From Xiphias gladius (lineage: Eukaryota > Chordata > Actinopteri > Istiophoriformes > Xiphiidae): a stretch of 64,000 nt of DNA. The translations under genes and the position numbers were made by a program. The stretch lies in the NCBI RefSeq assembly GCF_016859285.1, contig NC_053402.1, positions 9,531,324 to 9,595,323 of the forward strand. Direction: 5' to 3'. The notes beneath the pieces were generated by a model. That model did not search any database. It worked only from the letters and a program-made list of their open reading frames with translations, and was not told where the DNA came from. Position 1 is the first letter of the stretch. The number at the start of each line of letters is the position of its first letter. Below, piece by piece: positions 47,181 to 59,948 of this stretch.

Positions 47181-48733
47181 GAAATATAGCCAAAATCACA
47201 GCACAGCTGATGTTTTTAAATTATGTGTATGGTGATTTTGCCAGATGTCGGTTAGAAAATCAGACTAATTATTCCCATCTGTCCTTGCCCCCTGCTTATG
47301 GTACACTTGAGTGTGACACAAGTACGTGAGTCAGCTAGGTTAGTTAGAAAAGTAGCATGATTAAAGACAGAATGACCAGCCCACACACCTTTTTGTTCTT
47401 GAGGGGGAACGAATGTGTATGAGTTGGACTAGATTAGGGTTATACAAGAGGCTTACAGCTGGCAGCACTGCCCTAGGACACCATAGCAAGCAAAACCTCT
47501 TACCCTAGACCCGAGAAGGAGAAGTTGTGAGGAGACAAAGGCAGCAAGAGAAAGTAAGGAAAAGACAATAAATAGAGAAAGAGGACAAAGGCACGAATCA
47601 ACAGAGGGGAGAGGGACACAGACATCCTTTAGTGATAGTGGACCAGTGTATTTGACATCAAGAAGTGCGTGTGTGTGTGCGCGCTTGTCTGTCTCTTGAC
47701 CTTTTCCCAGTGTAGGTTAGCAAGTGTGTTAGCTCTCTCTGCCTGCTGCAGCAGTACACAGGTCTATTTATAAACCTTCAGTTCTAATAGCAACCACTCT
47801 GTTCACTAACCTACATGATAAGAGACCAAACAAACCCATGTGTGGACAATAAGCATGTGTGCAGATGCAACGAAGCATGCATATGTTACAAGTGTGGAGC
47901 ATTTGGAGCAAATTTTAGCGATTTTAAAGTTCAATGCTGACTAGTGTACTTATTGCAGTGAAAATAACCTAATTCTACTAAAAAAAAATGCAATACAACT
48001 ATTGTAACTCATAGTAGGGAAAATGTTTCTTTTCGACACAATGCTACCAGTGCTATAAAAGCCTACATACTGACCAAACACACTTAACGGAGGCCAAACT
48101 CCACTTTGTTAACTCACAGATCACTAGCAAAACCTGGGCATACAACCAGCACCTAAACATAAAGCCTGCCAGAAGCTGCTTAGCTGCCCCCTGGAGCCAA
48201 TCAAAAAACAGACAGGACAATGATTTCATCATTACAAAAAAACTTCCTGCAAAAGTGTCCCAAAAGTATTTTAAAAAGGAGCATTACCCGAAGTCAAAAT
48301 GAAAAAACACCCCCAAAAAGCAAGAAACACCAGAAATGTAGATCGTTGCCTTGGGAATTAACCTGCTCCCTCCGGCACTCACCGCACAGGGCAAGGCCCT
48401 TCCAGCAAGCTGAGCTGTTTACTTCCATGAATCTTGACTCAGCCTTCCTGCATGGAAAGACCTCTGTCAACCCCAAAGCATCTGATTCTAAGTACCTTCG
48501 GAGGGAAAACCATTTATCCTTATAAGGCAATGCAAATCAAAATAATGTAGAAAGATATTTACCACTTTACTTGAGTTAGTGCCCATCACGTACTTAGCCA
48601 TTGTTGGTTAGTGATGAACGATTTTGGGGAAAATAATGATTTTAGTATTGCAATTTAAAGTGAAATCATTTCCCATAAATTAAATTCCCATTCTGTATTT
48701 TTTGCCTGCATAGTATTGTTTATGTGTGTCTAC

Positions 48734-49097
48734 TAGAGCTGAAACAATTCGTTAATTAATCGATTAGTCTTTCAACCAAAGGTTAATCAACTACTTTGAT
48801 AAGCAGTAGTTTAAGGTTTAAAACAAAAATACATCACATTTGCTGGTTCCATCTTCTCAAAGTGGGGATTTGGTTCTTTTCTTTGTGTTATGCGATAGTA
48901 AACTGCATACCTTAAGGTTTTGGATTTTTTCTCCCCCCAGATAAAACGAATAACCTTGGGCTTTAAAGAATTGTGGAGGGGCATTTTTCACTATTTTCTG
49001 ACATTTTATGTCAGAAAATTGTTCAAAAAAAAAAAAAAAAAAAAAAAGAAAAATTCAGATAAATCAATAATGAAAATAATTGTCATTTGCAGTTCTT
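48734..49097 (+). repeat. GGCTGCAAC-ended teleost repeat, near-full copy
   Basis: Starts GAGCTGAAACAATTCGTTAA, continues with TAATCGATTAG and the conserved core GGGCATTTTTCACTATTTTC (about 48979), and ends AATGAAAATAATTGTCATTT GCAG. The two ends are inverted copies of each other, as in a MITE. An A tract (49026-49047) interrupts the right part. Four more copies are in the window. Confidence 0.65.
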
Positions 49098-51711
49098 GTG
49101 TGTGCATATAATTTAATATTTGTATAGTAATCTATCTGGGTTTTTAATAAGAAGGCATAAACATTTATTTAGCTGGTTAGGAATTATTACAACACATCAC
49201 TATTTTCTTTAATTATGTGAAATGATTAATGTGAAAACATTAACACTTCTCATCCCTGGTGTGTATAAGCATGTTCATTGCTGCTGCTCAGCGCATAGAG
49301 TACAGTGTGTTCTGCTTTCCCTCTCCTCCATCTGAGAACCGCTTTCATCAGGGCCCCTGAAGTTGGCTGCCGCTAGACTCCTGCTATCATCTTACAGACA
49401 GAGAGGGTTGAGAGGGTTGGGATTGGGTGGGGTGGGTAAATGGACAAGACACAAGCACAGAGAGCGAAGCTGACGGGAGTTGGAGAAAGAGACATATGCA
49501 GAAGAATAGAAAAAACAAAAACAAAAACAGACGATACCAAGGTAAGGAGGAGGGAAGAGAGAAGACAGAGAGTGAAGTGGAATGTGATAAAGGAGGGGCA
49601 AAGAGGCAGAGTAAGAAGAGCCTGTCATTGAGGTTGATGTGAGAGGAATGCAGCTGCAGCTTCTAACATGTATAAAAAGCAAAAAGGTCAACTTCCTGAA
49701 GTCAGCAGCACATGAACCCAGTAAAATGTGTACTCCCCCTTTAACCAACACAGCAAGAAGCTTAGAAACTGAAAAGCATGAGGCACAGTAACCAACTTAC
49801 TGAACCCTTGAAAAGTCGTAAAGAAACAACAGAATTAACAAATGAAATGTTCTGGCACTGTTTTCTACCTTACACGTTACATAAACTAATCTGGAGTAGG
49901 AGTCAAACAGAGGTGGATCTAAACCAAGATACATCCAAACCAATATAATAGGCTGTTTTAAATAGTGTTTGTTCAAGAAAAATCTGTCATAAATACAGAT
50001 ATATCTGTATTGACATTTGAGAATTTTGATACCCTAAGGAATTGTGTAACTTTCTATACTGCTAAATAGCAGGTGTGCTGGTATAAATTTAAAAGGCAGT
50101 AATCATATAATCAAAATGGTTTCCTGTAAGGAGAGAAAGTGAAATATTTAACTGGTTTTAAATGTTTAGAACATTGCCTTAAATGCTTAAGGGGACCTCA
50201 AAAGGTCCATCTTTCTTATTCTAAGAATCTCTGGCATTTCCCTTACCACATATTTATAACGATATGCATTATAAATATTTGCTTAAAATGGGTCTTGTTT
50301 TAAATGACTGTTCTATGTTTAGAAATTGATACCAAACAATTATTGGAGAAGCCATAAATTCACACTACAAAGGTTTGTAAATAGACAAACAATGCATTGT
50401 ACAAGCTTTGCTGATTGACTTTACCGTCTAAAACACTCTGGATGGAACTTAACTGTCAACTGAACATTGTTTTTAGCTACAGGCATTTTTCATGTGTCCT
50501 GCTGTTGCTATGCAACTGCAAAATCTATTTGAAGCATGGTGCTTTGTTGCCCAAAGATGATATATTTAATAATTTGAGTGAAAGTAAAATACAACAACAG
50601 GCTTTCAGCAACAAACCTCAATGTAGAAAATGAAAAGAAAAAAAAAAGGTTGCACCAAGGGTTCGTGGTATAATACGTATGGAAAGCACACAGATTCAGA
50701 TATGCAACACGATATGGATTTGGCTATACAGTAAGTCCCGGTATAAAATGGATTTCACCTGTCACATTACTTCAAGTGCACACAGGCATTAGTGCACTCA
50801 CTGTATGTTACACTCAACTATTGCATGTCTGACAAATGTTGTCGATGTTTCTTCATCTTCTGATCCTATCTCTGTAGCACTGTGTTTGAAAATCTGCTGC
50901 ACAAGCAAATTGTCAAATACTCCTCATACCCACAGAGATGTTGAATTTTGATGGCTTGCATCGCTGCCTCTTTATGGAATTATAACACACTTTAAAATGA
51001 TCATTAATTTGATTATCTTAAAACCCAGTTTAATTTCATCTCTCTCATAACAACCCTTCATAAATGTAAAGTAAAGGCGCTTGTTAAAGAAGACCTTTTT
51101 GTCATGGTAACATTCCTAAACACTCCCAATTCCTCTGGGTTCATGCATCCAAGCTGACATCAGTGCAAGAAGCACATCCCCGTGTTTCTCTCTCAAATAT
51201 GCAAAAACCACTTACTAATCAACTGAAAAGCTGAGGGAAAACCCCATGTTGTGAAATCAACATGAAGAATTTGAGGAGTGAGGTGTTAAGAAAAGGTGGG
51301 ATTCACGGGAGTGACTGTGTTGCGCATCTCTGCTTCATATTCAAAACAGTATGCACCGCATGAGATTAAATGTGCGGTGCAAGTGTGTGAAGGAGCAGAT
51401 AAGTGCACTTGTCGTATGGTCCACTGCTGTCATGTCAAATTTGGGAGGGGTATGGTGGGGCACCCACACATAAACCAAACTCAAACTGGGGGAAATATGC
51501 AGAAAAGCACAAGCTTCAGGTTTTGCTTATGACTCATTAGTTGATTTGTCCATTATTCAGTCATCAATTTCAATGACAGTCACCTGTCCGCCAACACCCA
51601 AATTGCTAGTATTTGCCACCAGGTATGCTCATAGACTTATCTCCTCTATAAATTGTTTAAAATTAAGTCAATAGGAGTGTTCCTTTTTTCCCTTTCAACT
51701 TGCTGTTTTTA

Positions 51712-51862
51712 TTCCAGCAGCGATTGGATTTTCTTCAGTCTTTTGGGAGTTGAGCATGCTTTGGCTATTTTATACTGAGCCAATTCTTATCATGTACTGC
51801 CAGATTCACGTCTCTACACTAAACCGCAGACCTCATGGTTGGTAAACTATTTTAAGCTTACA
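51712..51862 (+). repeat. Duplicated segment, copy 1
   Basis: About 150 nt (from GGATTTTCTTCAGTCTTTTG to AAACTATTTTAAGCTTACAG) closely similar to 53140-53288 in the same orientation, 1.43 kb apart. No coding capacity is recognised. Confidence 0.8.
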
Positions 51863-52145
51863 GGACTTTATCTAGTCTACCAGTCACAAGGCAGATAACA
51901 AGCCCATGTTTACATGTTATTTTCTATTATTTTGAAATGAATTATGACTGGGGACTCCACCAGCCAGGCATAATCCTGATAATTATCCCAATATACTAGT
52001 ACATGTTTACATTTTTTCTGTCACTGATTTTACCCATATAACGATCAAGGAGTATAAATTACGAGTTCCATTCAAACCACCAAGTACAAGTTATGTACAT
52101 TTTGTTCTCTATTTTACTTTCTTTTAGCATAACCCTTATGTGGAA

Positions 52146-52338
52146 GGCTACAACTAAATTATTTTCATTTCAGTTGATCTGCTGGTTATTTTCTATACTA
52201 TGTCAAAACAGTGAAAAAGTTTACTAAACTGGAACCAGAAATAATTCGGCATTTTGCTTGAAAAATTATTTAAAATTAATCAATTATTACAAGTGGGGCA
52301 AACAAATTTTCTGTCAATCTACTAAACAACTATTCAGA
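52146..52338 (-). repeat. GGCTGCAAC-ended teleost repeat, inverted partial copy
   Basis: The plus strand reads GGCTACAACTAAATTATTTTCA at its left end, the complement of the right end of copy 48734. It later has GCATTTTGCTTGAAAAATTA, as in the family. Part of the centre is deleted. Confidence 0.55.
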
Positions 52339-53139
52339 GAAGTTCTACTAGAGAGTTTGATAAAAAAAAAATTAAAAAAAAAATTAAAATGTCACATTCC
52401 TACTGGATTCAAGACCAGAAATAGCTGAACTCGTGCATGCTAAGGAGCTGCTGAGAACTGAATTAAAATTAGCCTACAGGCTTGCGCTATAGTAAGACAC
52501 TTAAGTATAGACACTGAGCCTTTCAGAAGTACAATGATTACACTCTTGTTGCTGTATAACCATTATCTGGGGTAAGAGCTTCCATGACAATAGATGGTTG
52601 CACCAGTTCAGTCTGGTGCTGCAGAGACTTGAACTCTGAACTATTCATCTGTTTGTCCAGAGACACATCGCCAAATCTAACAATATAGTCAGACGGAGAG
52701 ACAGAGCTAGATACATAGCAAGATGATGGTGGAGGAGTGAAAACAAAAAGTGAGATAGAGCAAACAATTGAAACTCAAAAGGAACACTCAAGGTCATAGA
52801 TATACACGATCAGACTTCCCGCCTACACTAGCAATGACAGTAGTTTCAGCTGTAACCGTAGTAGGTTCATACTGACTGGACTCAATGGAAACGGTAACGG
52901 CAATTCAAATGGAAAACACTACTACGTCACATGGCCAAGTATACCAGCACTGTCATTAGAGCAAAGCACACTGCACTACTGGGACAGATAAACAGGGATA
53001 GGACCCAGACCATGCAGGGAGGGAAACATGTTGGAAAAATAAACATTTTAATATTTTGAAATTCTTGAAGGCTTCGTAGCTTAAGTAAACAAATAGTCTA
53101 AAATTATTCAATACAACTGTAGGTTTTTGATGTTGTGAG

Positions 53140-53288
53140 CCAAGCAGTTTGTGGATTTTCTCGAGTCTTCTGGGAGTCAGACATGCTCTGGTACTTTATA
53201 TTGAGCCAATTCCTATCGTGTATTGCCAGGTCCATGTCTCTACGCCTAACTGCAGCACTGAGGGTTGTGAAACTATTTTAAGCTTGCA
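53140..53288 (+). repeat. Duplicated segment, copy 2
   Basis: GGATTTTCTCGAGTCTTCTG ... TGAGCCAATTCCTATCGTGT ... AAACTATTTTAAGCTTGCAG aligns through its length with 51712-51862, with scattered substitutions and small indels. Confidence 0.8.
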
Positions 53289-54450
53289 GTTTTCCTTTTT
53301 TTCTAACTACAGTACAATTATGTTGATATGCAAAATTGAATCATATAATTCCTTACTGTGCAGAATTGTGTTTGGTGGTTGGCAAAATTGGCTTATTGAA
53401 CAGTATTAGAGCGGGACCTTACTGTTTTAATGTCACATCTCTCATTGTAGATAATTAGCTCTGTGCAAGGTGAACGGAAGCTGGTGTCCTAGAAGCAGCA
53501 GATGCTGACAAATTACAGAGATTGGAGTGCGCACAGAGGAAGATTACTAAAACTGGACTTAGGGCTGAGCAATAATATTTTTTAAATCGGCTTTCAGTGG
53601 GATCACATCATGTAGATTTTTGCAAAAGTCTGTTGTCCAATTGAATGAATCCAATTAAGTAAACTGTTAAAGAAAATGACCAAAATGAGCTTCAAACTTT
53701 TTTGTGTTGTACACAGAACACAAAGAAAACTATGCCACAGTTCCTGACAGAAGCTGTGACACCTTCTCTCACCTTTTGTCCAGTCTTTATCTTCTTATCC
53801 TCCTTCCTCTTCAAACTCTCCGTCTCTCTCTCTCTTCCATCCACTGTTCTTCCCTCTTTGGGTGTGATCCCTGTGGAGGAGAAGAGGAGATACCATTACT
53901 TGCACTGTATTTGCTGTTGTATTTATGTTTTAATGTGGAATGACAGAGCTTGAAGATTTTTTTTTGTTTGTTTTAATTATATACAGACAATCCAATCTAA
54001 TAATTGAACCTCTAAAACCTAGCCAAACTTTAAGGAGGAAAAACAAACTGGATGCACTGAGATCAGGGGGCTGGTTGCCAAACAAAAGATGAGATTAATA
54101 TATTCAGTATGAAAATTTTGACACTGCAAAGCACTCCAACAGTATGCAGCAATGTATTTCATGTTATGCCGACATGCACACAAATCCACACAACCATCAC
54201 TAAACAGACATTTACTCATAACGACACGATATTTGGACAGAAGTGTAAGATAAGCAACTGGTTTACGCTGAGCACTGAAAAACTTTGTTACAAATGATAA
54301 AATTTGTAAACTTGTGTGATGACTGCCATACTGTATCATTTCAGGATTTTGTCTACAGACAAGTTTTTTCCCCATCCACCATCTTATAATTAAATAGTGG
54401 TTATTTTCATAAGAAAAAAAAAAGTGAAATACATTTTATACGGCAATTCT

Positions 54451-54727
54451 AATAATCTGTTTACGCAATTCATTAAGCAAAAATGCAAAATTGCCAGATT
54501 CTCAAATGTGAAGATTTGCTGATTTTCTCAGTTTTATATCACTGTAGTTTGAATATCTTTGGGATCTGGATTGGTAATATGACAAAACAAGCAATGTGAA
54601 GATGTTAACTTTAACTCTGGGTGTTTTCATTTCTTTCTGACATTTAACAGACCAAACCATTAACCGATTAAATCCAAAATATTCAAAAAATTAATTTATA
54701 ATGAAAATTATCACTTGTTGCAGTCCT
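54451..54727 (+). repeat. GGCTGCAAC-ended teleost repeat, 5'-degraded copy
   Basis: Contains AGATTCTCAAATGTGAAGAT, TTTGAATATCTTTGGGATCT and GACAAAACAAGCAATGTGAA, then ends ATAATGAAAATTATCACTTG TTGCAGTCC. The left end is decayed. Confidence 0.6.
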
Positions 54728-54736
54728 TATCAGAGT

Positions 54737-55965
54737 CCGGCATAACCGTAGGCCCAGGGCCAGTAAAAGTTTTTGCAGGGCAAGTTGATTAATCAGTTAC
54801 TGGTCCGTCTGGGCCAGTGGCTGGTCTGCTCTTGATAAGACGGTCGCTCTTCTTTAAGAACAGAGTGGACGCAGGATCCCAGTATATCAAAATGTGGTAT
54901 ATCAAAGGTATATTAAAGCAAAGAACTACTGTAAATCTGCTCATTATAGTGTTTAGAGGGTGTCATCTCATAGCAATCTAATATTAGCTCTATTATGAGA
55001 CACTGCGCTGCGGTACTTGTGGCTAGCTAGGCATGTAGCCAGTTGCATTGAGTTAAGCAGCTACAGTAACTTTGAGGGCTAGTTAAAGTTTAGTGTCTGG
55101 TACCAACGTTAATGTAAAAATCTGAAAATACTGACATGATCATACACTAGCAGCCATTGTTGCTGTGTGGCGCTCAGCCGTTTTTTCAATCCGCTATGAG
55201 ATTTGTTTTCAGCAAGAAAACACATCTACTAATGTTAGGTCAACACAATTGACAGGCTTCTTATAAATTGCTCATCAAGGGTTCCAATGTGTTTCTGCCC
55301 AGCACAGACTTTCCTGTTACAGCTGCACTGCAACTTTTACTGTAACTGTAGCTGACCGTCTAATGCAAAGTGCTGTGGGTTTTTAGCGGGCAGTCGTTTC
55401 TTGCACAATTCTCCCAAGTATAGACAAAATAAGTTGTGTAGTTTCATGGTGTTCTAAAGTCTAAACAAGTGATGCGACTTCCATGGGCTATGCCTAGCAT
55501 CAGATGATGGTGTTGTTAGCTATTTCCTAAACACACAGAGTGCCTGGAGGGGTGCGTCTGATTTATTGTTCCCATCCTTGCCAAATTTGTCACAATTCAA
55601 GATGTCATTTGCATCAGGCAGGGACAACTATCAAAAAAAACAATAATAACAATAACAACAATAATAACAATTATATTGATGGCATACCTACAATTTATTT
55701 TACTGTACTCTTTGATTATGTTAATATTTACCTAATGTCTTACAGTGTAAGGGAATGACTGAAATGTCTTTAAGTGTTGCAATATAGGGCCATTATAATT
55801 TTTAAATTATTAAATTATTGGGGGGGGGGCAAAAAAAAACAAAAACAAAAAAACAACTTATTTTCATTTTTCGGCTGCCAGGCCAGTAAAAATATACGAA
55901 GGGCCAGTAAAATTCCGATATACTGACCATGTGGGCCAGTGGGGAAAAAATGTTATGTTGGATAC
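54737..55965. mobile_element. Possible non-autonomous DNA element (GGGCCAGTAAAA ends)
   Basis: GTCCGGCATAAC plus GGGCCAGTAAAAG at the left (54735-54770) and GGGCCAGTAAAATTCC ... GTTATGTTGGATAC at the right (55900-55965) suggest imperfect inverted ends (CATAAC / GTTATG) around 1.2 kb without a coding frame. Assignment to a superfamily is not possible by eye. Confidence 0.3.
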
Positions 55966-56985
55966 TGCTTATGTACCAAATTTCTTTTTTTGTTTTGTTT
56001 ATAGTGCTGTGCTTTAGTCACACAATGAGTTTTCAAAGAATAGAGCAGATTCACAGTCATTACTGCTTATACTCAACATAATACTAGGAGTATTACACTA
56101 GTTTATATTGCTTTCAGGTACACAAACATTTTTAATGAAACATTTTTATTGCTCTTGGCTGATTAGAATGCAGTATTACTCTTTTTGCTCCCAAAAAGAA
56201 ATAAGGTCTTCCAATTAGTGTCCTATTAGAAAATAATCAGACTGTAGCATCTCCCTCAGTGAATGTTAAGTTTGGCCGCACTGGTCCCAGTGGGTGTGCC
56301 ATTTAGCCTGCAGGAGAAAGTCTAATCCGCTAATGGGATTACAGCACAGCACTTACCTTAGCTATAAACAGACAGACGCACAAAGATGTTGAAAAAACTT
56401 AGTCATTGAGGCTTCAACGTTAAATGTTTGATCATTTGGCACCATTTTTAGTTTGATATTTGCACAGTGGCTCAATAATATTGAAATGTTCTTGCAGTAT
56501 CTATCAAATACAAGAGGCTGATATAGGATTTTGCATTGCAAAAGCAAAAAAATGTTTTGTATGTTAGAAAAACAATTACTGAATTTAAAAAAAAAAAACT
56601 AAGATCCAAAATATTCAGTAACAGACTAAATATCAATTAATTTTTTTCTATTTTATTTAACAAAAAATATGAAAAATTATTGTGCTTAATTATTGTAAAA
56701 TAGGAAGAGGCACCCCCCAAAGACTGCACCAACTCATCAGTTAATTCTAATGGGTAATTGAGAAACTGGCAAAGGGACATTTGAAAATCTGCCACTTCTA
56801 ACCACTGGCATATTTACAGTGATGTTGATCAATGTTCATTGTCCCTCTAAAAAATGAATAAAAACAATTAAATCTTTTACCATGTCTTAAAATTAGAGAA
56901 ACCACTACATCTGATTTGTCTATGAAGTGTCAGAGACACATGTAGAATTTTCAGTGTTGTGTATAGTCTTACAAACAGCACTTAC

Positions 56986-57025
56986 TGCTGCGAGCAGCGG
57001 TGACCAGAGCTAATTCTGCAGCCAT
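56986..57025 (-). CDS. tnrc6a: Candidate tnrc6a start exon
   Basis: On the minus strand, ATGG at 57025 opens MAAELALVTAARS and meets a strong donor, GTAAGT, at 56985 in phase 1. That phase exactly fits the phase-1 exon 45466-45540. An in-frame stop lies just upstream of the ATG. If real, the protein would be 1939 residues. No homology was recognised, so it could be chance. Confidence 0.3.
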
Positions 57026-58788
57026 GCTATAGGACTTTTATCAGGGAAAATGGCCTTGCATATCTTTATTACAAGTTAGAAGTTTGAGTTTTAGCAATAT
57101 GTGTAGATTTACAGTTGCAGACTATGATGACCTGAAGTTTGAAGATGACCACTGAATAACCTGTGACTGCGGTCTGAAAAATTGGGTAGCAGCATGTATT
57201 GCTGTTTGACACTGGCATCAAAAGTCAACTATTTCCCTAAACTATCCTGGTAAATGTGTTTAAAAGACAGATCAGATGTTTGTCCTAATCAATCAAACAA
57301 AACTATAAATGCAATCAGAGTTACGTTCTTTTTTGTTACCGCCTTCAGACACCACCCTTCTCCCTCTGTTCCCACACTTCCCCCATCTCCTTCCTCCAGT
57401 CCTTTCCAACCATCAAGTGCTTCAGCAGATGGCTCTGGGTTCAAAAACAACAACAGCAGAGCATGGTGGGGCCCTCCTGGAGTGCATGCATACACACAAC
57501 GGATAGCATCTGTTTATGAACTGACCGACAATTGCCCATCCCCCGACAGCTACAGCTGACAGAGGGAGGGGGACACCTCCCGTCACCAAAAGTAAACCAT
57601 GAAATACAGAAGACCAAGACAGTCAGAACAGGAGGAAAGGAAAGAAAAAGAAGAAGACAAAAAACTTGTGACTCCAAATATGTTTTATGGTTTGTTTTAT
57701 CCTATTGTAGGGCCAGGATGGTACCGAAAACAAACAAACAAAAAACAAAAACTGAAAGACATTAAATATTTTTGTCTTTTACAAAGACAGAAAACAGATA
57801 AAATGGCAAATCCTAACATTTAAGAGACTGGAAACAGAAAACTTTTGACATTTCTTGCAGGGTTGTAAAATCTCGTCTAACTGTATTATAAAGCAGTGTG
57901 AAGACTCCCGGCATCTAATAAGCCTCAAAACTCATGGATGTAAAATTCATAGTGGAGTTTGTCATTCATACATCATTTTCTCACCAATGCCTTTAGCAGC
58001 AAACCCACACCAAAGCATTCCCTTGGGTTTTTTGGATGCAGGGCTTTTTACGGTCTGAACACAACCCTAGTGGACACTAACCTTAACTATTAACTTTAGA
58101 GGTCATAGCTGTAGGTGTGGTATGTGTCTCTGTTTGTCAGGGCAAGGGTCGGGGTTCCATATTACATATCGAAGGTGTGCTTTCCCTTGCCAGAAAGTGG
58201 CAGCTGACTTTAATAATAACTTTTAATTAGAAACAGTTACCTTGGTGTTATTTATTTCACTATCTGAGAATTTTTTTTCAAACCTTACATTTTGGTGTAT
58301 TCTGTATTAATACGGTATACGAGCATTGATTCAAACATGTAGTAATTGTGGCTTTCGATACATGCTAAACCTGATTATCAGCACCTCTTCTCTAATCTTG
58401 GTCAACTGAAAAGTACTGACCATGTGCTTTCTGTTACTTTTCTTTAAGGAATCTCTTACAACTGTGATGAATTAGGCCAGTAGATGTAATTGTCCTTCCC
58501 TGTTTCTCTGAAAGGTGCATGACTACAGTTACTTGTGAAGATTATCTTCAGTAAGTTCAGCATGTAAGAAAACTGCAGAGACAATGTTCACTGCTATTAT
58601 TTTCTTGGGCATTGTGAATACAATTGAAGTTGTTTAATGATATTCAGAGAATGGATTTCTGTCCTAGTTGCCAGGAAGGGCGTCAGTCCAGCTATTGTGG
58701 AATAATACAACAACACCAGGTAAACCGGAAACATGTACTTCAAAGCCAACACTTACAATGTGCATTAATCACTTGACTTTTTTCCCTC

Positions 58789-58960
58789 ATCAATTAACAG
58801 TGTGTGTCACTTTTTAAGCAAAAATGTCCATGTTAATAGGCTGGTACCAACTTATTAAATGTCAATATTTTATGCTTTTCTCTGTTTTATATCATAGTCA
58901 CTTAGAGAATGGAGAAAAAAATAAAAATAAAAAATAAAAAAAGGTGCTAGCTGCAGCCCT
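58789..58960 (+). repeat. GGCTGCAAC-ended teleost repeat, internally deleted copy
   Basis: CACTTTTTAAGCAAAAATGTCC and CTTTTCTCTGTTTTATATCATA followed by the end GCTAGCTGCAGCCCT match the family; the centre is missing and replaced by A-rich sequence. Confidence 0.5.
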
Positions 58961-59907
58961 AGACTGTACTTTTGGCCAGCCATAAAATACATTTAATGCT
59001 ATGCTCATTGTGTTGCTTCATTTTAACACAAATTTCAGAAAAGGGCGGCCATTTCCACTTTAACATACACATCACCAGACTGCACAAGAGGCATCGCTTT
59101 CCAAAAATCTCTAAATATGGTCTTTGTTGTGTTTTAAGTGGATAAAATAACAATCTGAACAGTTGATTCCACTATAAAGCCCGCTCTTTTTGGTTTATCC
59201 ATCTTGAGACAGAGGGGGGGCTGAAAGGGATATAGAGCAGGAGACAGATGAATAAGGAGCAAAAGAGCTGTAAAAGGTCACTAGTGATGTCACGTACAAC
59301 TCTGCACAAGAGTCGTTGAGAGCCCAATTGAACTGGTAAAAGTATCCTGGGTCTTTTTTTTTTTTTTAAATGCTTATTAATTTCTATTCTATGTTCAATT
59401 TCTATTTCTATCTATTTTTTGTCCGGAATTTCCCTTTTTAACTTAAGGGAATTTTCTACATTCAGTAAAGTTTAAGGCTACTTCTGCTCTTGTGAAATTT
59501 ATAGTGCAGACAGATTTTGCTGCCTCCCACTTGCTTTTTTTTCTGAGCCCTTCTCTGCCGGATGTCAAATAAAGCTAAAAACACTTTAAAAATAATCAAA
59601 CTATATTTGGATTTCTAAAGTGGTAGAGATCAGAAGTCTGAGACTTTAGACTACTGCATCATTAAACCTTGTAAGAGTGTTTTTCACTCCCAGCAGTGAG
59701 TCACGCATTGAAGCCAGCAAGGACTTAAAAGTTATAGGAGACAGAGTATTGATTTCATTTGTAGACTTGTGGAAGTAGCTGTTTTCACACAAACACTAGA
59801 CAAAAACCTAAACATAAAGCAATAGACACAAGCATATACAAACACACACACTCACAAGGGTTTCTCTGTCCCCGAAGAACAAAAACCCGAAGGTAGTCGC
59901 GTGGCTA

Positions 59908-59948
59908 ATTTGCATGTACAACACCACATCATTTGCATCAATTTGCAT
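59908..59948 (+). promoter_or_regulatory. Triple octamer (ATTTGCAT) cluster
   Basis: Perfect POU/octamer motifs ATTTGCAT lie at 59908-59915, 59931-59938 and 59941-59948, the last two exactly 10 bp apart. A homeodomain-like TCAATTAGTG follows at about 60006. A candidate enhancer in the tnrc6a first intron; binding is inferred. Confidence 0.5.

Noticed and set aside
53704..53953. Two overlapping 80-codon plus-strand frames
   Set aside because: Hydrophobic low-complexity translations of pyrimidine-rich intron sequence, with no start context or homology.
57289..57495. Minus-strand frame with EALDGWKGLEEGDGG, considered as a tnrc6a GW exon
   Set aside because: The acceptor is acceptable, but no good donor is in phase and there is no match to the family.
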